A stretch of DNA of 64,000 nt from Williamsia soli (lineage in GTDB: Bacteria > Actinomycetota > Actinomycetes > Mycobacteriales > Mycobacteriaceae), in NCBI RefSeq assembly GCF_017377795.1, contig NZ_JAFRDR010000012.1, positions 1 to 64,000 on the forward strand, given 5' to 3'. The stretch's first letter is position 1. Every line of letters starts with the position of its first letter. A program made the translations under genes and the position numbers. This document shows positions 1 to 16,728 of this stretch, one piece after another. The notes under the pieces were generated by a model that was not told where the DNA came from, did no database searches, and saw only the letters and a program-made list of their open reading frames with translations.

Positions 1-128
1 ATCACCCACGTGTTACTCACCCGTTCGCCACTAATCCACCAGCAAGCTGGCTTCATCGTTCGACTTGCATGTGTTAAGCACGCCGCCAGCGTTCGTCCTG
101 AGCCAGGATCAAACTCTCCATGAAAACC
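1..128 (-). rRNA. rrs: 16S ribosomal RNA, 5' end (partial)
   Basis: The reverse strand reads the universal 16S start (GAGTTTGATCCTGGCTCAG) followed by the conserved GGCGGCGTGCTTAACACATG and GTGGCGAACGGGTGAGTAAC segments, so this is the first ~125 nt of a 16S gene running out of the window. The V1 loop (CCAGCTTGCTGG) and the end ACACGTGGGTGAT suit Mycobacteriales. The mature 5' end is not defined exactly; about 127-130 is my estimate from the family. The gene lies downstream of tyrS on the same strand, like rrnB of fast-growing mycobacteria. Confidence 0.96.
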
Positions 129-449
129 TTCCAAAAACCATCCCCCAAAAGGGACGCTTTTCAAAAAAATATGTCCTGAAGAGATTCCATAATCCCAACC
201 AAACAAAAACTGACACCACCACAGGACTCAAAACCTGCGATGGGATCAAAAACAAACTATTCAAACCAATTCGATCCCAGCACCACCACCACAACCTCCC
301 TCCTATACCGGAGAAAAGTCACAGTGACAGAAGCCAGAACCATAAATGGCACTAACAATCCATCGACACACTATCGAGTTCTCAAAGAACACACCCGCCC
401 CGACTTCGACACGCACTTCACGTGGCGCGCCATCCCGGAGGAGCTATGT
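129..449 (-). other. pre-16S rRNA leader, non-coding
   Basis: This stretch between the candidate rrn promoters and the 16S 5' end is clearly more A/T-rich than the surrounding genes and has no credible coding frame; the short open frames in it run antisense or into the rRNA. It should be the transcribed, processed leader of the rrn operon. It contains the boxA-like element listed separately. RNase III stem partners in the 16S-23S spacer are outside the window. Confidence 0.7.
367..391 (-). promoter_or_regulatory. boxA-like antitermination element in rrn leader
   Basis: On the minus strand the segment begins TGTTCTTTGAGAACTCGATA. This is the conserved element found in actinobacterial rrn leaders and resembles the boxA (TGCTCTTTAACA class) where NusB/NusE load for rRNA antitermination. 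Its position, about 240 nt upstream of the mature 16S, fits a leader element. Confidence 0.65.
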
Positions 450-477
450 ATTATCTTGCTTAGAAGTCCTACTCCAA
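450..477 (-). promoter_or_regulatory. candidate rrn promoter, proximal
   Basis: On the minus strand TTGGAG (477-472) and GATAAT (455-450) are separated by 16 bp, a fair sigma70-type match just upstream of the rRNA leader. Assigned by pattern and position only. Confidence 0.45.
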
Positions 478-500
478 ACCCAGTTTGGCGCAGGTCTCCC

Positions 501-529
501 AACCTACCAGCCTTGAAACCTGCTCGCAA
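501..529 (-). promoter_or_regulatory. candidate rrn promoter, distal
   Basis: On the minus strand TTGCGA (529-524) and TAGGTT (506-501) have an ideal 17 bp spacer. Tandem promoters are usual for rrn operons in this order. The 250-bp gap between this site and the tyrS stop has no other recognisable feature. Confidence 0.4.
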
Positions 530-787
530 CATTCCGTTTCCGGCGTGTTGGCTGAAGTCTGTCGACCTTCGGCCACCCACGACGATACGCTCCACACTGA
601 GTGGACTCGTTTCCATCCTGGGCGGTCAACGTTGTTCCTTCAGGAAAACATCCCGTCGGTGTTCTTGGCTACCCGGACTCTCGCTCTCCGGCGCCTCACT
701 CGCTGACTTGAAGAAAGTTACGGGACTACCTCGCTACGAGTCAAATCGCCAGGTCAGGGGCCTACGACGGAGTGCCGACGGTCGAAG

Positions 788-2077
788 TCAACCGATGCGG
801 GCGCCGGCAAGGTTCTTCTTGCCGCGACGCACGACCAACCAAGCGCCGTGCAAAAGGTCGGTGCCGGCAGGCCGCCAGTCTTCTGCGGTCACCTTCTGGT
901 TGTTCACGTATGCGCCACCTTCTCCGACCGTACGACGCGCGGCCTTGTTGCTCTCAGACAGTCCGGTGCCGACGAGAAGCTCGACAATCGTGGGTGTCGA
1001 GTCCGCGTCGAACTGGGCGACGGTGGTTTCTGACAGCGCTGCCGCGAGGGTTCCCTCGTCCAAGTCGGTGAGCTCGGCTCGACCGAACAGAGCCTGACTC
1101 GCGACCTGTACGGCATCGGTGTTCGCCTGGCCGTGGACCAACGTTGTCATCTCGGCGGCGAGACGTCGCTGCGCCTCCCGCAGATGGGGCGTCTCCAGGG
1201 TCACGCGCTCGAGGTCGTCGATCTCTTCGCGTCCGAGGAACGTGAACCACTTGAGGTACCTGATGACATCAGCATCTGCGGTGTTCAGAAAGTACTGGTA
1301 CCAGGCATACGGGGTTGTCTTCTCTGGATCGAGCCACAGACTGCCACCACCCGTCGACTTGCCGAACTTCTTTCCATCCGCAGCGGTGACGAGAGGCACG
1401 GTCATTGCATGCACCGAATCACCGGAGACACGCCTGGTCAGATCGACGCCGGCGATGATGTTGCCCCACTGGTCCGATCCGCCGATCTGCAACGAACAGT
1501 CGTACTCGCGGTGCAGTTGCACGTAGTCGTTCGCCTGCAGGAGCATGTAGCTGAACTCGGTGTAGCTGATGCCGTCGCTCGCGAGGCGACGACGCACCGT
1601 GTCCCGCGCGAGCATCGTGTTGACCGAGAAGTGCTTGCCGACATCGCGCAGAAAGTCGACCACCGAGAGTTTGCTTGTCCAATCCAGATTGTTGACCACC
1701 ACGGCCCCGGTAGGACTCTCGTCGAAGTCGACGAAACGCTCCAACTGGAGCCGAATCTTCTCGGCGGAATCGGCCACCGTCTCGGCGGTCTGCATGACCC
1801 GCTCCCCCACATCACGCGGATCGCCGATCATGCCGGTGGCTCCGCCCGCCAAAACGATCGGACGATGTCCGGCCCGCTGAAAGCGGCGCAAGGTGAGCAG
1901 CGGGACAAGATGACCTGCGTGAAGGCTTGGTGCGGTGGGGTCGAATCCCGCATACAACGTCGTGCGATCGCCGAGCACCTTGCCCAGCTCGTCGAGGTCA
2001 GTGCTCTGGGCGATGAGTCCACGCCACGTCAGTTCGTCGAGGATTGCTGTGGGCTGGTCGGGATTCGCTGCGGTCAC
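788..2077 (-). CDS. tyrS: tyrosyl-tRNA synthetase
   Basis: Class I aminoacyl-tRNA synthetase that charges tRNA-Tyr with tyrosine in the cytoplasm; 429 residues, full length for the bacterial TyrRS family. The HIGH-type signature appears as HAGH near residue 54 after the [15 protein letters not shown] block, and the KMSKS loop as KFGKS near residue 235. The C-terminal ~65 residues ([18 protein letters not shown]) form the S4-type RNA-binding domain. It overlaps the 3' end of mpg by 4 bp (ATGA), so the two are translationally coupled, and it precedes the rrn operon. Synteny mpg-tyrS matches M. tuberculosis Rv1688-Rv1689. Confidence 0.97.
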   Translation of the reverse strand: MTAANPDQPTAILDELTWRGLIAQSTDLDELGKVLGDRTTLYAGFDPTAPSLHAGHLVPLLTLRRFQRAGHRPIVLAGGATGMIGDPRDVGERVMQTAETVADSAEKIRLQLERFVDFDESPTGAVVVNNLDWTSKLSVVDFLRDVGKHFSVNTMLARDTVRRRLASDGISYTEFSYMLLQANDYVQLHREYDCSLQIGGSDQWGNIIAGVDLTRRVSGDSVHAMTVPLVTAADGKKFGKSTGGGSLWLDPEKTTPYAWYQYFLNTADADVIRYLKWFTFLGREEIDDLERVTLETPHLREAQRRLAAEMTTLVHGQANTDAVQVASQALFGRAELTDLDEGTLAAALSETTVAQFDADSTPTIVELLVGTGLSESNKAARRTVGEGGAYVNNQKVTAEDWRPAGTDLLHGAWLVVRRGKKNLAGARIG

Positions 2078-2757
2078 GACCCCGATCCTCCCCCATCGAC
2101 ACGCGGTACCGAAAGCCGGAGGGCACCGATCGGGTCGGCGCGCCGGTACTTGGACACAGCCGAACTACGCCCGTCCCATAACCGCCACGGTTGGTCCTGC
2201 GCTGAACTGACCCCGACCCTGGGTCCCGACCGCACCGCGGACGACGGGATACGCGGCCCTCGAAACAGTCGAACCGGAGAATCGGGTTTGCTCACATCCG
2301 ATCCGTTGAGCTCGCGGGTGATCCCCATCGCGGATCCCACATTGCCTGGGCCGCAGGCATATTGAGATTCTTTTCGCGCGGTCGGACGTCTCACGGACAT
2401 GAGATCATGTCCTGCCTGTATCTCACCCGCACGCATCAGCACCCCGCCGCACTGACCAACCGGCCCATACGAGATGTTGCCGCACCAGTGAATCCCGTAG
2501 GACCGGTACACGTAGAGGTGACCGGCGCTGCCGTACATCACCCAGTTGCGCTCGGTAGGGCCCCGATATCCGTGCGAGGCGGGATCGGGGAACTGACTGT
2601 CGGGCGAGCCGCCATACGCCTCGACTTCCACGATGCGCATCCGGGCGGTCCCGTCAGGAGCGTCGACCTCCAGCAGCGACCCGAGAAGCCGCCGCGCCGC
2701 CTGTAACGGTGTGGCAGTGGCCAAGCGGACGACGTCGAAGGGGACGAGATCAGCCAA
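2074..2757 (-). CDS. mpg: 3-methyladenine DNA glycosylase (AAG/MPG family)
   Basis: Monofunctional base-excision glycosylase that removes alkylated purines such as 3-methyladenine and hypoxanthine; 227 residues. The AAG family signature is clear: VEVEAYGG with the catalytic Glu, then [14 protein letters not shown], then a Tyr-rich stretch [16 protein letters not shown] that forms the intercalating pocket. The C-terminal half carries the GPRIG-like segment (GPRVGV). It sits between the Trm112-like gene (2 bp gap) and tyrS (4 bp overlap), so it is probably cotranscribed with both. Confidence 0.93.
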   Translation of the reverse strand: MADLVPFDVVRLATATPLQAARRLLGSLLEVDAPDGTARMRIVEVEAYGGSPDSQFPDPASHGYRGPTERNWVMYGSAGHLYVYRSYGIHWCGNISYGPVGQCGGVLMRAGEIQAGHDLMSVRRPTARKESQYACGPGNVGSAMGITRELNGSDVSKPDSPVRLFRGPRIPSSAVRSGPRVGVSSAQDQPWRLWDGRSSAVSKYRRADPIGALRLSVPRVDGGGSGS

Positions 2758-2759
2758 GA

Positions 2760-3044
2760 TCAGTCCGGGACAGGACCGGTGGTCGCGGTGGCGCGAGCGA
2801 GCAAAGCCTCGTGCTCCTCGGCGTCGACGTCGCGGGCGTCATCGATCAGGAGCGCCGGGATGCCGTCATCGATCCGATACGAGCGACGCAATCGAGGGTT
2901 GTACATCTCTTCATCGCCGATCACCAGCAAGGGACCATGGTCCTGCGGGCACGCCAGCAACGTCAGCAACAGGGGACTCAAACCGGCTTCGTGTGACACG
3001 GCATCAACCGTACCCGGCTCCGCCCTGGTGTGATCCCGAGCCAT
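2760..3044 (-). CDS. Trm112 family protein (UPF0434)
   Basis: Small protein of up to 94 residues with a CPQDHGPL segment and the family hallmark NPRLRRSYRIDDGIPALLIDDAR. In eukaryotes and archaea Trm112 is a zinc-binding activator subunit of methyltransferases; the role of the actinobacterial short form is not established. Only one Cys of the zinc-binding set is visible here, so metal binding is doubtful. The family usually starts at the hydrophobic LSPLLLTLLACP segment, so the true start may be the internal GTG around residue 16. It is the gene immediately upstream of mpg, with a 2 bp gap. Confidence 0.75.
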   Translation of the reverse strand: MARDHTRAEPGTVDAVSHEAGLSPLLLTLLACPQDHGPLLVIGDEEMYNPRLRRSYRIDDGIPALLIDDARDVDAEEHEALLARATATTGPVPD

Positions 3045-3060
3045 CAGTGCAGTTCGGCCA

Positions 3061-6054
3061 TCAGAGAAGCTCGGTTACGGCGCCGACGACCGTGGCGCCG
3101 GGCTCCCAGCCGAAGTCAGACGCGATCGCCCTGGTCAATCGGCGATACCGGCCATCTTCGTCGCGGAACCAGACGCCTGCGCCCGCCGCAGGTATGCCGG
3201 CCTCGCGCATCGACTCGGCCCGTGGGCGATACGAGTTCGTCACCTCGATCTTGTCGAGCACTCGGATGATGTGCGGTCGTTGTGCGGGCGTCAGCCCGGC
3301 GAGGGCAAGGCGCAGCGACGACCCGGTGGGCGAACCGGTGTCTTCCTGTTTCGAGACAGCAGCGATGGCCAACTGGTTGCCTGGCTCCCCCACCTTGTAG
3401 ACAACGGCATGTTTCACCTGGATCAGGCGCGACAGTCCGTCGATGATCGGCTGGGGGTACACGTAGCCATCTTTCGAGATGACGATGCCGCTGGTGTGTC
3501 CCATGAACCAGAAATCGCCGTCGGCGTCGCGCTTGAACATGTGCTCGGACAGCTGCCAGCGGTCACCGATACTGAACACGTCACGCAGGACGGTCGCGCC
3601 TACTTCATACTGCTGCCCCGCCTTCGACATCATCACCCCGACCTCGTCGACACGCGCTTCACGCACGAAGCCATTCGTATCGGTGATCAAGCGACCCTCA
3701 CTGAGGTCGAAGGCCGCGATCGCGACATCGTTGACGCCGGGCACGGGTCGACCGGCCGAACCGACCTTCGTGCCGGTCACGTTGGCCAGGATGGCGGACC
3801 CGTCGCCGGTGGCGAAGAACTCGAGTACTCGTGCCCTCGGGAACCGCTCGACGAGATCATCCCAGAGACCGGTCGGCATACCGGAACCCATGAACAATCT
3901 GATCGGGTTGTGTACGCCGATTGCCAACTCGTCGGAATGGATGACGTCCTGAAGCATCGACCAGGTGTACGAGACGACCGTGATGCCGTAACGGTAGACC
4001 TCCGCGGCGAAACGTTCCGGATCGATCTCGCCAGACAGCGCGATCCGTGCGCCTCCGGCGACGGTACCGCCGAGCGCGGTGAGAAGGCCGGAGGCATGAT
4101 GAAGAGGCGTGAGGCAGTAGACGGTGTCGCTGCCACTGAGCGCCGCAGCAGACGCCGCGCCGAAGGCCGACAACGCCCACCGGTGATTCGTCACCGGCCA
4201 CTTCTCCAACGTGCCACCGTTCTTGCTGAACAGCACAAACGCCAGATCGCCGGCCCGACCTGGATCGGGCCGATACCACGACGGCACCTCGACCGCGTCC
4301 GGATCGATCTGCTCCATGTCGATGATTCGTTCACCATCGGCCTGCGCCAGTGTGCGGGCGTCGCCGCCACCGAGCACCAGGACACGGTCCGCGATGGCGG
4401 CCGAGTCGTCGAGATTGGCGGGATCAGCCACCACCAACGAGCAATCACCAAGGCGCAGCGACTGTTTGAGATCGTTGCCCGGCGAGAGCATGACTGCCAC
4501 CGCGCCGAGCCGCGACAGCGCCGCGATCGCCACCAAGGCACTTGGCCTGGTGGCCATCAACACGCCTACGTGCTGACCCGGTCGCACCCCACAGGAGATG
4601 AGGCCACGGACCACATTGTCGATTCGATCGTTCACCTGACGATGGCTCAGTACCCGGTCCTCGAAGAGGAAGAGCTCCTGCTGACCGTGCTTGCGCGCGT
4701 TCTCGTTCATCAGCTTGCCGAGTGAGATCGTGGTCCTCGACTGCAACTGACCCAACCGGACAAGCCGGGGAAGTACGCGCGCAGATTCACGGAAGACCGC
4801 GTCGGTGGTGCGGGTGACCGAGCGCGCCGCCCCGACGATGTCGCGGCCCGCGTCCGCACCGACGCCCGCAGCGGAACCGAGACCGTGCGCCAACCGCGAC
4901 GACAAACTCACACCGGTCTGGCCGCTGCGGTCGCTGTCGTCGTGCATCTTCTCGATGGCCTCGGGCTGCGGCCCGGTACCGTCGTGCCAGCGAATCCACT
5001 CCGCGGTGGTCGGCCACGTCCGGGTTCCCGCAGCCGAACCGACCACGAGTCCGAAATGTCCGACCGGCAGCGAAGATTCGTACACCTGAGACAGTGGGGC
5101 GGCCCGCAGGATGCCGCGAACGGCCACAGGCTGGCCGATGTCATCTGCTTCGCCGAGAAAGGCCAGTACCGGGCTGGTGACCTCGGCCAGCGTGACCACC
5201 TGATCCCCGATGACGAACCCGCCGCCGACCATCCGGTTGTGCACCACGAACTGCCGCAACAGTTCGGCCACCGCCGGGCCGGACCAGGCGACCCAGCCAT
5301 CGACCTCGATGAACCGTCGCGAATCCTCGCGCGGGAGCAGCGCTTCGCGATCGTGCAACTGCCGGAGGAAGTCGATCCTGCTGCGGGCCGCCTTGACCGG
5401 GTCGACAAGCTGGAATCCGGTGCGCGCCAGCCAGCCGGGAATCGCGAGGCGATTGAAGACATTGTCGGCGAGGAACTGCGCACCCGGCGATACCAGGGCT
5501 GCGGGCAGACCCAGCGGAAGCGCCCCGAGCACGTCGACGGGGCTGCCATACGTGATCACACTGGCAACGCCCTTGGATCGCCGATAGGCGGCCGCCTGAT
5601 AGCAGAACATCCCGCCTTGGGAGTACCCGGCGAGATGGACATCTCGGCCGGTGACCTCGCGCACGCTGTCGATGACCTCGCTGATCGACACGATGTGATC
5701 GGCGAGCGTTCGGTCCATGCCGCCGTCGACCTTGTCGGGTGATCCGAAGTCAACCACCCACGGGTCGAGCCCTGCGTTGTGCAGGATCGTCACTGCCCCG
5801 TTGTCAGCGGTGACGTCGTATACGTTGGCCGACACCATCATCGGTGGAACGAGCACGACCGGCGGTCCATCGGCGGCGTCGTCGGGGAAGTACCGGCGCA
5901 ACCGGTACATCGGAACCGTTTCCTCGACCCGGAAGGGAGCCGGTTTGGTGCCGGTTTCGAGACTGCCGTACCGGATGACCTCCAGTCCGTTCTGAGCCGT
6001 GGCTACAACACGATCAAGGGATTCCTTGATGTTGGGAAGGCCGCGCACAAACAC
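3061..6054 (-). CDS. bifunctional lipase/acyl-CoA synthase-like fusion (Rv1683-type)
   Basis: A 997-residue two-domain protein. Residues ~40-375 are an alpha/beta hydrolase of the PHA-synthase-like class with the nucleophile elbow GYSQGG (Ser145), Ser replacing the Cys of true PHA synthases. Residues ~450-980 are an AMP-binding (FadD-like) fold. M. tuberculosis Rv1683, the same size and position, is described as a bifunctional lipase and long-chain acyl-CoA synthase involved in triacylglycerol metabolism. The adenylation motifs are unusual: the P-loop region reads FSKNGGTLEKWPVTN instead of YTSGTTGxPKG, and the C-terminal catalytic-Lys motif reads VTNSYRPRAES with no Lys. Acyl-CoA synthase activity is therefore uncertain. 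Start GTG at 6054; a second GTG lies two codons downstream. Confidence 0.85.
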   Translation of the reverse strand: MFVRGLPNIKESLDRVVATAQNGLEVIRYGSLETGTKPAPFRVEETVPMYRLRRYFPDDAADGPPVVLVPPMMVSANVYDVTADNGAVTILHNAGLDPWVVDFGSPDKVDGGMDRTLADHIVSISEVIDSVREVTGRDVHLAGYSQGGMFCYQAAAYRRSKGVASVITYGSPVDVLGALPLGLPAALVSPGAQFLADNVFNRLAIPGWLARTGFQLVDPVKAARSRIDFLRQLHDREALLPREDSRRFIEVDGWVAWSGPAVAELLRQFVVHNRMVGGGFVIGDQVVTLAEVTSPVLAFLGEADDIGQPVAVRGILRAAPLSQVYESSLPVGHFGLVVGSAAGTRTWPTTAEWIRWHDGTGPQPEAIEKMHDDSDRSGQTGVSLSSRLAHGLGSAAGVGADAGRDIVGAARSVTRTTDAVFRESARVLPRLVRLGQLQSRTTISLGKLMNENARKHGQQELFLFEDRVLSHRQVNDRIDNVVRGLISCGVRPGQHVGVLMATRPSALVAIAALSRLGAVAVMLSPGNDLKQSLRLGDCSLVVADPANLDDSAAIADRVLVLGGGDARTLAQADGERIIDMEQIDPDAVEVPSWYRPDPGRAGDLAFVLFSKNGGTLEKWPVTNHRWALSAFGAASAAALSGSDTVYCLTPLHHASGLLTALGGTVAGGARIALSGEIDPERFAAEVYRYGITVVSYTWSMLQDVIHSDELAIGVHNPIRLFMGSGMPTGLWDDLVERFPRARVLEFFATGDGSAILANVTGTKVGSAGRPVPGVNDVAIAAFDLSEGRLITDTNGFVREARVDEVGVMMSKAGQQYEVGATVLRDVFSIGDRWQLSEHMFKRDADGDFWFMGHTSGIVISKDGYVYPQPIIDGLSRLIQVKHAVVYKVGEPGNQLAIAAVSKQEDTGSPTGSSLRLALAGLTPAQRPHIIRVLDKIEVTNSYRPRAESMREAGIPAAGAGVWFRDEDGRYRRLTRAIASDFGWEPGATVVGAVTELL

Positions 6055-6081
6055 CCCTCACGAACGACGAACTACCTGGTT

Positions 6082-6102
6082 GGTGACTGCCGTCACACTC
6101 TA
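6082..6102 (-). promoter_or_regulatory. candidate promoter with CRP-like site for the lipase fusion
   Basis: On the minus strand a -10-like TAGAGT (6102-6097) is followed at once by TGTGACGGCAGTCACC (6097-6082). This matches the CRP-type pattern TGTGA-N6-TCACA at 9 of 10 positions. It would overlie the transcription start about 30-40 nt before the start codon, which suggests repression if functional. Sequence match only. Confidence 0.35.
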
Positions 6103-6137
6103 CCCCCGTGCCCGCGACCGGAATGCCCGGCAGCCGA

Positions 6138-8746
<2,609 letters not shown>

Positions 8747-8831
8747 GAGGGGGTCACTCCTTGTTTCTATTGGTTGTACAACTGCCAGAGTCTTGATGAT
8801 CTGAAAGGTCTTCGTTTTGTCGGTCAGAATC

Positions 8832-11414
<2,583 letters not shown>

Positions 11415-11418
<4 letters not shown>

Positions 11419-12352
11419 GATTTGTCCTCGATCGGTGGTTTCTCGCCGTAGGCCCCAGGGATCACGTGATCCTCATCGGGCACGACCATGGTTCCGTTGC
11501 CTTCGGTGGTGAAGAGCTCGAGCAGCGTCGAATGCGGTGTGCGGCCGTCGATCACGTGAGCTCGGCGCACACCCCCGGCGACAGCTCGCAGGCACGCCTC
11601 CATCTTGGGCACCATGCCGGCGTCCAGCCCGGGCAACAGCTGCGCCAGCGCGGTGGTCCCGATCTCGGAGACGAGCGACCCGCGGTCCGGCCAGTCGGTG
11701 TACAGGCCTTCGACGTCGGTCAGCATCACCAGCTTCTCCGCCCCGAGAGCCTGCGCCAGCGCAGCGGCCGCGGTATCTGCGTTGATGTTGTGGACGACTC
11801 CGTCGGCGTCGGGTGCGATGGTCGACACGACCGGGATACGGCCGGCGGCGATGAGATCGGTGACCGCCGCGGGATTCACGGTGGTGACGTCGCCGACGAG
11901 TCCGATGTCCGTGGCCTCACCATCGACGAGTACCGAACGCCGGGTGGCGGTGAACAGGTGCGCATCCTCTCCCGAGATACCTACCGCGTAAGGGCCGTGC
12001 GCGTTGATGAGTCCGACGAGTTCGCGCCCCACCTGCCCGAAGAGCACCATGCGGACGACGTCCATCACCTCGGGTGTCGTCACGCGGAAGCCCCCGCGGA
12101 ACTCACCGGTCATGTCGAGGCGTTTGAGCATCGCCGAAATTTGCGGACCGCCCCCGTGTACGACCACCGGATGAATCCCACACGTGCGCAGGAAGACCAT
12201 GTCCTCGGCGAAAGCGGCTTTGAGCTGGTCGTCGATCATGGCGTTGCCACCGTATTTGACGACGATCACCTTGCCGGAGAAGCGCTTCAGCCACGGTAAC
12301 GCCTCGGCCAGCACGTGCGCTTTGTCGAGCGCCGTCAGCAGTGTCGGATCGC

Positions 12353-12356
<4 letters not shown>
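11415..12356 (-). CDS. argB: acetylglutamate kinase
   Basis: Phosphorylates N-acetylglutamate, the committed and usually arginine-inhibited step; 313 residues. Amino-acid kinase fold with [18 protein letters not shown] and [11 protein letters not shown] motifs, and an [12 protein letters not shown] nucleotide-binding segment. The N-terminal ~20-residue helix ([19 protein letters not shown]) is the type that mediates hexamerisation in arginine-sensitive NAGKs, so feedback inhibition is likely (inference from family). It overlaps argJ by 4 bp. Confidence 0.96.
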
Positions 12357-15337
<2,981 letters not shown>

Positions 15338-15358
15338 GGCGGCTCCTTTCAGGAATGG

Positions 15359-15925
15359 TCACAACTGGCCGGCAACGCGGCGATCCGCGGCGGTCTTGGG
15401 CTCATGCGAAACGTCTGCGTCAGTGAATTCCTTGGTCCAGCAGGCGAACTCCAGGAGAACTCCATCGGGGTCCTGGAAGTAGAACGACCGGACGAAAGTG
15501 CCCGCGTGCACGTGGCGACTGGCGCCGATCGCACTGTCGTCATGGTTCAGTATTCGGCTGACGTGCAGACCTTCAGCCTTGATCTGGCTGTAGTACTCGT
15601 CGAACTTCTCCTGCGGGACGGCGAACGCAACATGGTTCATGGACCCCACCGCACTGGCCAGTTCGCCCTCATCGGGCAGCCCCTTGGGCGCGGCGACGCC
15701 CGGCGCCGCGTCCGGCGAGTCGGCCAACCAGAAGAACGCGATCGTGTTGCCGCCGCCGCAGTCGAAGAAGAAATGCTGACCCAGGCCACCGGGCAACTCG
15801 ATCGTCTTGACGAGCGGCATGCCCAGCGTTCCCGAATAGAAGTCGATGGTGCGCTTCATATCCGAGCACACCAGCGCCAGGTGGTTGATGCCGTCGAGCT
15901 GGTATCTCGTGTTCGAGGTGCTCAT
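15359..15925 (-). CDS. VOC family (glyoxalase/extradiol dioxygenase-like) protein
   Basis: 188 residues with two beta-alpha-beta-beta-beta modules. Metal-ligand-type residues are visible at INHLALVCSD and MNHVAFAVP and at the C-terminal GVLLEFACW, the usual His/His/Glu triad of vicinal oxygen chelate enzymes. The start at 15925 is preceded by GGAAGGA at good spacing; the open frame upstream is ignored. Divergent from a TetR regulator whose palindromic operator lies 45 bp upstream, so it is probably controlled by it. Reaction unknown. Confidence 0.75.
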   Translation of the reverse strand: MSTSNTRYQLDGINHLALVCSDMKRTIDFYSGTLGMPLVKTIELPGGLGQHFFFDCGGGNTIAFFWLADSPDAAPGVAAPKGLPDEGELASAVGSMNHVAFAVPQEKFDEYYSQIKAEGLHVSRILNHDDSAIGASRHVHAGTFVRSFYFQDPDGVLLEFACWTKEFTDADVSHEPKTAADRRVAGQL

Positions 15926-15969
15926 CCGAGTCCTTCCGATGCGGTGGGGCTGTCCACCAGAGCAAACAG

Positions 15970-15989
15970 ACATGACTTGACAGTCATGT
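15970..15989. promoter_or_regulatory. palindromic TetR operator
   Basis: ACATGACTTGACAGTCATGT is an inverted repeat with perfect 8 bp arms and a 4 bp centre, in the intergenic region between the divergent VOC gene and the tetR gene. It embeds TTGACA (15977-15982), a consensus -35 for the rightward gene. Binding would therefore repress tetR and probably also the CMD/VOC pair. Confidence 0.7.
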
Positions 15990-16011
15990 CACCTGTTGGG
16001 AGAGTTTGTCT

Positions 16012-16650
16012 GTGGCCAAGCCGTCTGTCAACCCCCCGTCCGCCCCCGCAACTGTCGAGTCACTGACGCCGCGAGGCCGTAAGACGCGCGACTCGCTGAT
16101 CGGCGCTGCGCGAACGGTGTTCGAGGACGTCGGGTTCCTCGACACGCGCGTAGAACACATCGCACAAGAGGCGCACGTCTCGTACGGCACCTTCTACCGC
16201 TACTTCGAGTCGAAGGAAGAGATCTTCTACGAATTGAGTACACGGCTGTTCGAAGACGTGCATCACCACCGGGAGCCATCGGAGTCGGCCGGCTCCCCCG
16301 CCGAGAAGCTGATCGCCTCCAATCGCGCCTACTACGAGGCTTATCGTCGTAACGCCCGTCTGATGGCCATCGTCGAACAGGTCGCGACCTTCAACGAGGA
16401 CTTCCGCCTCGTGCGCCAGGAACACCGCCGTCAACTGACCGACCGGACCGCGCGCGCCATCAACCGGTGGCAGCGAGATGGCAGGGTCAGAGCCGATCTC
16501 GACCCTGTCCTGGCAGCCCGCGCCATGGCGGCAATGGTCGATCACACCCTGTACCTCTGGCTCGTCCAAGGCGACACGGCCGACGCCGAAGCCCTCCTCG
16601 ACACCCTCGACAGCATGTGTCTCGGCGCGCTGGGACTCGGGCAAGGCTGA
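16012..16650 (+). CDS. TetR/AcrR family transcriptional regulator
   Basis: 212 residues. The N-terminal TetR DNA-binding domain is clear (AARTVFEDVGFLDTRVEHIA then AHVSYGTFYRYFESKEEIF), followed by a helical ligand-binding domain. GTG at 16012 is preferred over TTG at 16006 because GGGAGAG lies 7 nt upstream of the GTG. Positioned between a divergent VOC/CMD pair and a downstream ABC exporter and MFS exporter; likely autoregulated through the palindrome at 15970-15989. Confidence 0.9.
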   Translation: MAKPSVNPPSAPATVESLTPRGRKTRDSLIGAARTVFEDVGFLDTRVEHIAQEAHVSYGTFYRYFESKEEIFYELSTRLFEDVHHHREPSESAGSPAEKLIASNRAYYEAYRRNARLMAIVEQVATFNEDFRLVRQEHRRQLTDRTARAINRWQRDGRVRADLDPVLAARAMAAMVDHTLYLWLVQGDTADAEALLDTLDSMCLGALGLGQG

Positions 16651-16728
16651 CCCCCGGCGAGCTTCGTCGAGGAAGCCAGGCATGTCGAATCCCTGCGGAG
16701 TTCGCGTGGTGAGCGGTATGAATGACCG

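Noticed and set aside
240-1097. 285-residue plus-strand open frame over the rrn leader and tyrS
   Set aside because: Low-complexity Arg/Ser/Pro-rich product, antisense to tyrS and across the rRNA leader; a GC-driven shadow frame.
1133-2365. 410-residue plus-strand frame opposite tyrS and mpg
   Set aside because: Mirrors the codon bias of the real minus-strand genes; no recognisable domain or ribosome-binding site.
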